Shown here: one piece after another, positions 55,971-64,000 of the stretch
Layout of the letters: the number at the start of each line of letters is the position of its first letter
How positions within the stretch are numbered: the stretch's first letter is position 1
Assembly: GCA_958510875.1 (NCBI GenBank)
Contig: OY294067.1
Span: 282,305,242-282,369,241, forward strand
Reading direction: 5' to 3'
Origin: Endomychus coccineus
Taxonomy: Eukaryota; Arthropoda; Insecta; Coleoptera; Endomychidae
DNA: 64,000 nt
The notes under the pieces: generated by a model
The model's input: only the letters and a program-made list of their open reading frames with translations
Told to the model about the DNA's origin: nothing
The model's database searches: none
Made by a program: the position numbers and the translations under genes

Positions 55971-57219
55971 ATTAATAGCGATTCTTTCGTTCCCAATAAA
56001 CATGTAAGCATTTTCCCGATTTAGACATTATTGGAGAGGACAAAATAACAAAATGTGATGTGATGTGATTTGTACTTGTGTTTGCTAGAAAACTTCGAAT
56101 TGTCAAAAAAAATTCCACTTAAATGTAAACATTCTGGAAAAAAACTATTAACCGTTAAACACCGCGTTTAGATTCACATACCCGACTCTAAGAAGATATG
56201 TTAAATTATGACTATTTTTTTTTTAAATAAGTCAAACAACATACTATGAATAGAATAAAGTTTTTAGCTGCTGAACTGTTATATTACTTTGTATAGACAT
56301 CGATGAGAAGAAAATGATATTTAAGGTTCTTCATGTTCGGGTCAGTGAATTAATTCAATATAAGATTGGTCTAAATATGAAAAAATGCATTTTCTAAATA
56401 ATAACCGCGTTAAAGGTTTATAAATTTGGTATGTTTGCTTACGAATTTCAGATGCGTATACTATAATTCCTCATTGAATATCATGTCACATGTGTAATAT
56501 GTTGTGTCTTCCAACCTATCTCTGTATTATCTATATCGACAATAGACCAGCAACGACCTATTCAAAGCAACGCATGCCAACTCAAGTTTTGCATAAATTC
56601 ATCACATAAATCGGCGTAATGCATGTGGTTCTGACAGTTCATGCACATGTAAATTGACACCAGAGTATCATGTAGGCGAGAATCTCTTTCTAAACCCCCA
56701 CGATCTGAAGTCCATTTAATTGCACACTGTCAGACAATGGTGAGTAATCGAAAAACAAATCACAATTAGACCATGCCAAATTTATATGTCAGAGCTTTTG
56801 ATTAATGAACATTCTAAGCATAAGAAAGGTCTCACGCAGATTATCCATATGTGAAACCTGGCGATCGGTAAGACGTATTCACTTATGATAACGCGGCAAA
56901 GTGCTAAACGTTGTTCGTCGACAGATAAGCGTGAATAATAATTAGCGGACATAATCGCTGCTGGAATATCTTCAAAATCGGAATTGTCAATACCGACGTT
57001 TAGTTTCTATGAGACAGATGATCGCGTGAAAAATTGAGACAGGGATGTTAAAGCTCATTTGTTTCCTAGTATACCGCTTTGATTATAACATAAATGAAAT
57101 ATAAATTTATACTTTAAATTGCACTGTAAGATCTTATCATATTATGGTACATTGATAGGTAAGAGCTACTGACAAAAATTGTTTTCGGTAACAAACAATG
57201 AATAATACAATTTACCTAC
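55971..57219. other. Stretch without recognised genes
   Basis: No element seen. If the next exon is real this is its downstream intron. Confidence 0.35.
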
Positions 57220-57276
57220 CTTTTCAATATTAACGAATCTGCCTGAGTTTGCATGAAACCATTCCTCTCTTCCTTC
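57220..57276 (-). CDS. Candidate 57-nt internal exon
   Basis: On the minus strand a strong acceptor (pyrimidine-rich TTTCTTTTCATCTGTTGCAG) precedes the segment and the donor AAAAG|GTAGGT follows it. Between them 57 bases (a multiple of three) are open in two frames. Frame 1 gives EGREEWFHANSGRFVNIEK and frame 2 KEERNGFMQTQADSLILK. The splice sites are much better than most in the window. I do not recognise the protein. The length suits an optional in-frame micro-exon. No neighbouring exon was found, so it may be a decoy. Confidence 0.4.
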
Positions 57277-57589
57277 CTGCAACAGATGAAAAGAAATTAC
57301 AAATTGATATCATAGTACCGGAGCTGAAGTTTTGTTCTTTAATTACTGACTAAGATTGTGTTCTAGGGGAACTGTTGAGCATACATTTAGAAGGAACAAA
57401 AGGTTAGGCAGACAAGAATCATCAATATGTGAAACTGTAACCATCATCAGAATGAAAATACAGCAGACCGACAGTTCGAGAATTGAACAGCTTTTATTAG
57501 TCATTCCCAAATCACAAACGAGTCCTGAGAATTGGTTGAAAAATTACCACGCGCCGTTTATTATTTGATTATTCTTAACTGGAATGATC
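57277..57589. other. Short stretch with a 70-codon frame
   Basis: The plus frame 57,356-57,568 lies antisense to the intron side of the candidate exon; no domain seen. Confidence 0.3.
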
Positions 57590-58790
57590 GGTCCTACGGC
57601 ATTTTCACCCATGAGTTTTCTAATCTATTTTGACTACACGCGAGGGAAACATATCGTAATATATCGTCTGGACCAGCGAAGGAACGTTGGAATTTTCTTC
57701 TACACGTTTGGAGGTTATAGACATCAGGAAAGATCTGGTAGAATCAAGTTGTCGACCCTTACAATGAAGGGGTGACCAGCTTGGCTCGTTTAGTTTTCCT
57801 ACCTGGAACCGCTACAGGTGGAATAACATACGAATTCGTAAGTGTGACAAAACCAACTTGACTGATTAGAATCTAAGAGCTTCAGCGCATGTTTGGGAGC
57901 CGAACTTCAAACATGTTAACAACTCCAAGACAAATCATATCTCTACTTTGTAGATCACGAGGAGTTGCTGGGGTGTAAAGTAGCTCTTGGCACGGAACAG
58001 AAAACCTAGTTCCTGTGAAGCAATTTTCGCAATAAAGTTGGTACCAAGACAAACAGCATTGTTAGCTATTGATATCGGAAGATTCAAAGTGAAAATTGCA
58101 GCAACTATTTCAGCAAGAATGTTGCTTTTTCTGGTGGTTTTGAACCTAGTGTGTCATCATCTTCAGTTAGGGAAGTGAATGAGCGAGGAATAATATTTAT
58201 TCCAATTGCCTTGAACTAAAAGAACGGCAAACATTTGGGCATTCGATAAGTTTTGATCTGATCTTGACGTTGTCAAAGTTAAAACCTTTTTATTACCTTG
58301 ATGGTGATCACTGACTTTCATGATAATGAATGACGATAATGCAGTGATTCAAGGCGAAGGTCGTGTAGTTACCATTCGATAATGTTTAATTCTACTACCA
58401 AGGATATCTTGGAGAAATCTGATGATAAAATTTAGGAGGATCCGAGGTGAAAATTGCAACAATTATTTCAGCAAAAAGTTGGCCTTTCTCTGGTGATGTT
58501 GAAACCAGTGTGCCATCATCTTTAGTTAGGGAAGTGAATGGCCAAGGAGTGACATTTATTCCAATTGCCTCGGCCTAAAAGAATGTCAACCATTTGGCCA
58601 TTCGATAAGTTTTGATCTGATTTTGGCGTTATATGCTTCTGTTGTCAAAGTTAAAACTTTTTTATTACCCTGATGGCGATCACTGACTTTCATGGTCTTG
58701 AAAGATGAAAAACCATCGATTGAAGGCGAAGGTCGTGTAGCTACCATTAGAGGATGTGTAATTCTACCGCCAAGGAACATAGAGAAAAGT
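57590..58790 (-). pseudogene. Jockey-like LINE (family J1) with RT deleted and a duplicated pre-RT segment
   Basis: Read on the minus strand: 58,780-58,440 gives KVLTLTTEAYNAKIRSKLIE, WPNG, a stop, HSFRP, and GTLVSTSPEKGQLFAEIIVA, the segment between endonuclease and RT in Jockey-type LINEs (NA-x-x-x-KI-x-x-x-P-G-SFW ... DGTLV-s-PxEKAELFA). The same text recurs in worn form at 58,400-58,070, a tandem duplication with period about 365 bp. After 58,050 the sequence jumps to the C-terminal part (57,590-58,050), so the RT palm is missing. Orientation is constant throughout. Confidence 0.7.
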
Positions 58791-58994
58791 CGATGTTATC
58801 TTGAAGAAGATTTTAAGTATATTACAAGATAGATTTCTTCATGGTCGAAAACTTCTTTAAAGAAATTCTTTGAAGCATTTGAATTTATTTTGAACTCAAT
58901 CTCAAAACAACAACTAGTTAAAAACATCAAAATCTACTGTTTTTCTGACATCTATGAGGAATTGATCGGAAATTTAGGCCTTCACATTGCGATG
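58791..58994. other. No recognised feature
   Basis: AT-rich spacer between the LINE and the MULE relic. Confidence 0.35.
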
Positions 58995-59690
58995 AAATGA
59001 CACTTTTTCCACTGGTATATTTTTCCACTAGTTTTTTTTTCCAATAACCTTTTTCCTCTAGTAATGATTTTCCACCAATTCGAAAATAGTATAATTGAAA
59101 TGATTTGAACAAGTATCATAGCAACGACAGTTTGATACGTTGAACTGACAGTTTGACCTAACACATTGGTCTGACAGTTATCCCCCCTCCCTGTGGAACA
59201 TGTACGAGCCCGTGTTACAAAATCTGTCGAGGACCAACAATGTGTCGGAAGGTTGGCACAACAGATTCCAGGTGGTTGTGGGAAAAAACCACCCTAGTCT
59301 TTACGCCTTTCCACCTCGAGCTACAGAAAGAACAAGGAGACACCGAGGCCATGATCCGCGAGCTGTATTTAGGCCACAAAATTAAAAAAATTACACAGCA
59401 GTCCAGAGTGAAAAACGAAGAGGGAATAGACAATTTAGTTCGCCAATATGAAAATAGGAAAAGTGGAGGCGAAGTTTTGGAATATTTAAAAGCTGTCGGT
59501 CACCATATACAATTTTGATATCCTGTTTGATATTCATTTATTAAACTATCAAATGTATTAAAAAATAAACTGGAGGAAAAAATAAACTGGTGGAAAAATG
59601 TATTAGTGGAAAAATATATTAGTGGAAAAAGCGGAGTAGAAAAAGGAGAGTGGAAAAAATGGAGTGGAAAAAATGGGTCCCATATTTTAT
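58995..59690 (+). mobile_element. MULE-type element, internally deleted, with iteron-like ends
   Basis: Both ends consist of repeated TTTTTCCACT-type words in opposite orientation. On the left, TTTTTCCACTGG (59,004), TTTTTCCACTAG (59,022), TTTTCCACC (59,068); on the right at least seven GTGGAAAAA or TGGAAAAA words from 59,581 to 59,675. The interior keeps only the last part of a transposase. The outer boundary and target duplication could not be fixed. Confidence 0.65.
59200..59518 (+). pseudogene. MULE transposase C-terminal fragment
   Basis: Plus strand: RTNNVSEGWHNRFQVVVGKN, HPSLYAF, a one-base shift near 59,308, then LELQKEQGDTEAMIRELYLG, QYENRKSGGEVLEYLKAVGH, HIQF and a stop. This follows the C-terminus of the insect MULE family that is often linked to FLYWCH fingers: TNN-x-E-GWH-x-x-x-x-x-x-x-x-HP-x-x-x-x-F ... 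Y-x-x-x-x-x-x-x-YL-x-x-x-xH-x-x-x. It lies downstream of the catalytic DDE triad, so no active site remains. About 100 of an expected 500 or more residues. Confidence 0.75.
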
Positions 59691-61373
59691 GAATTTATAT
59701 GTAAGGATATAATTGCATTGATTCCGTCATCCTTACAACTAGGATTTATTAAACTTGCGGACAAAATATCAAGATTCACTTTAAATGGCGTTATGGATTT
59801 TCAGAAATTTTATATTTGAAATGAGGGTGATAACAAAATTCGAAGAAACTCTTATTCCTTACCGAGCAGTAATTTAACAGCATTCAAAAATTTTATTCAA
59901 AAATCAAAGCGATATTTGGTTAGTTCTCCTCCATAAGCCCAACAAATTAATAAATTCGCTTTATATTACCATGCATGTTCTACTGAAAACTGTATTCAAT
60001 ATGACCTTTACTAGTAATGTTAGTACTAATCTCATTATTTGGAACAAGTGAGATGCCCTCGAGTTCTTTTCGAGTGTGAAATTAGACAGTGTGTGAGTAA
60101 ATGTATACAATTATTACACAACTTATGATAGTTATGAAAAATGCCGAAAACTGTAATTCCATATTATTATGTGTAGTAGAGCTTTTAATGATTTAAACAC
60201 ATAATATTAATATTTATAGAACGCTAACGGTATATTGTAAAATAAATTGCTATTAGATATTTCTGATAACATCTGTTTGGAAGCTTTATTTGTATTATTT
60301 TCTCCAAGTAGATCAGGAAATAGCAGTCTTTTCATAATAATGAGTGCATGTAAACCAATTTCCCTCCAGCAACGTTTCAATTAATTTCAACCAGATGCTG
60401 GACAACAGCGACCAATGGAAAAAACGGGGAACAATTTGATACACAACGCTGTAATAATTTCATAATGGGTAATGATCGTTTGATATCTTAAGAGACACAA
60501 CGTGGATAAATAATCAGTGAACGGAAATCAAATGCAAGGGCGGGAGCAAATGTCATACCGATAAGGATTCAAGAATAATATTCAAGTCTTGAGTTGAATA
60601 TAGAATGACTTTTGGAATAATCAAGTTATATGTCATCAAACTTATGACATCTGAATAACTATTTTGAAAACTTCGGTAGATCAATATAATTTTCTACGAT
60701 CTGGAATGGTTAAGTATGAACAAAAATCAAATTTATATCAACAATTTTTTCGCCACACAGTGGCATCCTTAGTATGAATTATTAACAGGATAAAACTACA
60801 TAATATATCCAGTTGTAATCTGTCAAATTTCACCAGTCGATACTACGTCGAAAAATATGTCGATATTCACCATTTAATTGTTATTATCATCGTAACCTGC
60901 TGTTTTGACCAAATTTGATCCAAGTATTCCTTATAATAGAGACCTTTTATTTGACACTAGAAATAATTTTCGGAATTGTCCAGTGGCATAGCTACAGTAT
61001 TTCTATGCCACTGCCGTTTTTTCAAAAGTCATTTAATTTGGAAAGAGAAGTTATTCTTGCAAAATTTTGATTAGAGGCTTCATGTAAAGTTCTATAAATT
61101 GGACTAACTAATTCTCGGACCAGGATTATGTTTGCAGATACGGAGAGGTTTTTTTCTTTAAAAATATGAGAAATAAACATGATACAAGAATTGTTATATT
61201 TCAATAAAACAATTTTTTACTCAACATTTAACCAAATATAAAAATCACAAATTGTAATAACTGTTCAAAATAATAATACTTTATTTATATGTGGCCATTT
61301 ACTTCAAAAACGATTGCTCTAATCAAAATTTTGCAGGAATAACTTCTTTTTCTGAATTGAACTAATAATATTC
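59691..61373. other. Stretch without recognised genes
   Basis: Contains an exact 11-bp hairpin at 60,981-61,013 (next entry) and a 60-codon minus frame without domain. Confidence 0.35.
60981..61013. repeat. Exact 11-bp inverted repeat, 11-base loop
   Basis: CAGTGGCATAG (60,981-60,991) and CTATGCCACTG (61,003-61,013). Confidence 0.8.
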
Positions 61374-61972
61374 CCCTATAGCCGGGTCAGATTAGACGAA
61401 AAAAGTATAAAAGCTGGGAAAATTTGCGGGCAACTCCGATCGACTCCGGGTTTTTGGCAAAATTTTCCTGAACGGATTTACAACATTCCCGACAAAAAAT
61501 AATATGCGCTTTTCAATTTTTATTGATATAGAGGAATATAGAGGCAAATGGCCAATTTTCATGGCCAAAAAATTAGGAAAATGGCTGGAAAACTGTACTC
61601 GGGGGTTTTCGAGGTCGCTGATCACGATTCCGTAGTCGGATTTTCCATTTTTCGATTCATTTATTTGCAAAATTTCCGCGTTTTGTCCATCAACATTGGC
61701 CAATAAATCGAAAAATGGAAAATCCGACTTCGGAATCGTGATCAGCGACCTCGAAAACCACCGAGTACAGTTTTCTAGCCATTTTCCTCATTTTTTGGCC
61801 ATGACAATTGGTCGTTTTCCTCTATAACAATTGGAAAATAGAAAAGCACATATTACTTTTTTTTCGGGAATGTCGTAAATCCGTTCAGGAAAATTTTGCA
61901 AAAAACCGGGAGTAGATCGGAGTTGCCCGCGAATTTTCCCAGCTTTTTGGTAATATGACTCGACTACTAGGG
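61374..61972. mobile_element. 600-bp near-palindromic foldback element
   Basis: Arms of about 275-285 bp pair almost throughout: the left starts CCCTATAGCCGGGTCAGATT and the right in reverse complement starts CCCTAGTAGTCGAGTCATAT. Both then read AAGCTGGGAAAATT, CGGGCAACTCCGATC, GTCGCTGATCACGATTCC and CCATTTTTCGATT. The loop is about 50 bp (61,655-61,705). No protein is encoded; frames on both strands come from the symmetry. It shares the arm word GTCGCTGATCACGA and ATGGCCAAAAAAT-type text with the 44,184-45,226 element. Confidence 0.85.
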
Positions 61973-62639
61973 CATTATGGATTTATAATCATCAACATAG
62001 CAATAACTGAATTTCAACATAGAATTACAAGTAACCTCTATTAATCTACTGCCAGAAAGATTAACGAAATATGGCATATCAGCTGCTTAGGCCATTAGTG
62101 ATTAGTATATGGAGGTTGCTTTACTTTTCAATTCCTAGAAAACCATAATGTAGTAATTAATATACAGAAATTTGGAATTTCTTTCAAAATAAATAACTAT
62201 ACACATAAGAAATTGCTAAAATATTTCCATATAAGAGTAGTTTTCTGAGGAATCCTATGTTCGGTTCATTAACTACTTTATAGTTAGTTAGAATGAATTC
62301 GGAACTGTGTAAATATGGAGCAAGGAAAAAGTAAGCACCGTTATAGTTCAGGAGAATGAATATATCGAAATGGAATACAGCAAAGACCTGCTACCATGAT
62401 TTACCATAATGAATTGCTTCAGTAGCGCAGCATTATCTGAAATCACAAAACGTGAGTTCACTTACATTTTGTGCAATTAAAGTTAATGATTACGGATTTA
62501 TTCAAATTGAAGACGATAAGTCAATAATCATTGCACCTAGTGCTCCAAAAAGAACGTAATATTGATGCTACTAAATATCTATACGTTAAAGGAAATATTG
62601 TGTGTGACATTAAATCTTCAAAGAATTTAGATATTATAA
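61973..62639. other. Stretch without recognised genes
   Basis: A short open stretch from 62,314 (MEQGKSKHRYSSGE) ends after 14 residues. No other signal. Confidence 0.35.
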
Positions 62640-62780
62640 GTCTCTCTATAGGTACATCAGTGACATCACAGCTTAACAGCTTCAGACAGCTGTTTCGTCT
62701 TCTCTGGCACATCAGTGGAACGAGTAGAGATGTAGTGCCACCGATCGATATTTCTACTGATGTAGTAGATTAACTGGGCG
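62640..62780 (-). repeat. Retrozyme-like repeat, fragment
   Basis: Carries the hammerhead motif at 62,679-62,721 followed by AACGAGTAGAGATGTAGT, comparable to AACGAGTAGATCGTAATG at 52,088. The body is short and runs into the tandem arrays. Confidence 0.6.
62679..62721 (-). ncRNA. Hammerhead ribozyme, damaged core
   Basis: Minus strand: core CUGAUGU (A9 replaced by U), GAAA intact, stem III palindrome ACAGCUGU and cut triplet GUC intact, stem I GUUCCA / UGAAGC partly paired, stem II weak. Probably inactive. Confidence 0.55.
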
Positions 62781-62796
62781 CGTTCTAAGCCAGGAA

Positions 62797-63170
62797 GTGA
62801 CGTCATCGACCGGATGTTGCGCGCGCAACTTCGGATGTAACGTTACTAACCCGCGAAATTCAAACGTGTCCATAGAGCTTACGATGATCACAGAACTTTC
62901 GACCATAGAGGTCTGGGTCATAGAATGTGAGGTTAGTTTGACGTAACGTTACTAACCCGCGAAATTCAAACGTGTCCATAGAGCTTACAATGATCACCGA
63001 ACTTCCGACCATAGAGGTCTGGATGTGAGGTTAGTTGGACGTAACGTTACTAACCCGCGAAATTCAAACGTGTCCATAGAGCTTACGATGATTATAGAAC
63101 TTTCGACCATAGAGGTCTGGATGTGAGGTTAGTTGGATGTGACGTCATCGACCCGCCAAATTCAAACGTA
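62797..63170 (+). repeat. Satellite-like tandem array, period 98-106 bp
   Basis: GTAACGTTACTAACCCGCGA starts at 62,837, 62,943 and 63,041, each followed by AATTCAAACGTGTCCATAGA, GCTTAC-ATGAT, CGACCATAGAGGTCTGG and GTGAGGTTAGTT. Diverged edge units with GTGACGTCATCGACC lie at 62,797 and 63,139. GTAACGTTAC and GTGACGTCA(C) are both palindromic or nearly so. The copies are more alike than most repeats here, so the array is fairly young. Confidence 0.85.
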
Positions 63171-63193
63171 TAGGTGTTTTGGTGATGTTTATC

Positions 63194-64000
63194 ATGGCCG
63201 ACGTTGGAAGCGAATGTCAGAAGAATAAACGTCAAAACCACAATATGACTGATGTTGTAGCTACATCGCCGCCATCTTCTGATGAACCGATGAACTATCA
63301 TACTTAAATGTCAATGTCAGAACAGTTAACTTCAAACCACTACATCTATGAATGAACCGATCAACCGTCATGCATACCTGTCAACGTCAGAAATGTTAAC
63401 GTCAAGGGACGACATCTATGAGGTCACAATTCAAAATATGACTGATGTTATAGCTACATCACCGCCATCTCTTAATGAACTATCATACTTCAATGTCAAT
63501 GTCAGAACAGTTAACTTCAAATGACTACATCTATGAATGAACCGATCAACCGTCATGCGTACCTGTCAACGTCAAAGGACGACATCTATGAGGCCACAAT
63601 TCAAAATATGACTGATGTTACAGCTACATCACCGCCATCTCTTAATGAACCGATGAACTATCATAGCTGGATGTCAATGTCAGAACAGTTAACGTCAAAG
63701 GACGACATCTATGAGACTCCAATTCAAAATGTTACCGATGTTGTAGCCTATATCGCCATCTATTACTAAACCGATGAACTATCATAGCTGAATGTCAATG
63801 TCAGAATAGTTAATGTCAAAGGACGACATCTATGAGGTATTTTGTTAATGTTTTCGAGCGGGAAGTTCCACCTCAATTTGAAAAAACGATATATTAATGA
63901 ACTATCATAGCTTGATGTCCATGTCAGAACAGCTAACGTCAAAGGACGACATCTATGAGATGGTTTGCTGATGTTTGCGGGAGGAATTTCAAAAATTTGA
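63194..64000 (+). repeat. Complex coding-like tandem array
   Basis: Starts with an ATG frame (63,194-63,307) MADVGSECQKNKRQNHNMTD, VVATSPPSSDEPMNYHT and a stop. It continues as variable units that repeat the text MSMSEQLTSKDDIYE, IQNMTDV-ATSPPS, NEP-NYH in changing frames. The frame 63,521-63,769 holds two units without a stop. The nucleotide marker ATATGACTGATGTT recurs at 63,244, 63,437 and 63,607, and GACGACATCTATGAG at least six times to 63,960. Unit lengths vary (about 193, 170 and 120 bp). It runs off the window end. It may be a decayed repeat-protein exon or a satellite that is open by chance. Confidence 0.7.

Noticed and set aside
62797..64000. CRISPR-like array
   Set aside because: Units are long, without short repeats and unique spacers, and the sequence is eukaryotic.

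Overview
This is AT-rich eukaryotic DNA, almost certainly from an insect. It holds decayed mariner and Tc1-type transposases, several Jockey-like and RNase-H-bearing LINEs, Penelope-like element pieces, a PIF/Harbinger relative with a MADF remnant, a MULE relic and short insect-type (CCTAA) telomere-like runs. A beetle is plausible but cannot be shown from the sequence. No complete protein-coding gene is visible. The window reads as a large intergenic or intronic tract packed with old mobile elements. The only host-gene signals I would defend are two small candidate exons on the minus strand: a start-codon exon encoding a signal peptide (41,244-41,310) and a 57-nt internal exon (57,220-57,276). 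All calls were made by reading the sequence; no search was run.

Layout. 1-13 kb: repeat family G, a Tc1 relic (3.07-3.55 kb), a perfect 38-bp palindrome (4.98 kb), a CpG-rich LTR-like stretch (5.0-5.7 kb) and a worn hammerhead locus (7.4 kb). 13-26 kb: repeat families B and C, telomere-like repeats (16.3 kb), a second transposase relic (17.5 kb), a tRNA-Glu-like pseudogene (18.8 kb), a Penelope-like element broken up by a foldback element (19.6-21.3 kb), mariner copy 1 (21.99-23.16 kb) and an older mariner relative (25.3-25.7 kb). 26-36 kb: THAP remnant, Harbinger/MADF element (28.9-29.6 kb), LINE RNase H pieces (30.4 and 33.6 kb), an inverted-repeat element (32.1 kb), a Crypton-like fragment (32.9 kb) and a tandem dimer carrying hammerhead motifs (34.65-35.23 kb). 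39-50 kb: LINE fragments in both orientations, the signal-peptide exon, the best hammerhead ribozyme (42.55 kb), a 1-kb foldback (44.2-45.2 kb) and a Penelope endonuclease end (45.4-45.7 kb). 50-64 kb: mariner copies 2 and 3, more LINE, the second candidate exon, a MULE relic (59.0-59.7 kb), a 600-bp near-palindrome (61.4-62.0 kb) and two complex tandem arrays (62.8-64.0 kb).

The most interesting signal is a set of small non-coding repeats carrying type I hammerhead self-cleaving ribozyme motifs. There are six loci, all on the minus strand, including one with every core residue intact and one tandem dimer with a period near 360 bp. This architecture matches the retrozymes and Penelope-associated hammerheads reported from metazoans. 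Several other repeat families in the window (C, the 32.1-kb element, and single loci at 18.3 and 43.95 kb) carry hairpins with a similar CUGAUGA-stem-GAAA layout, so hammerhead-like RNA may be shared by more than one element family here.
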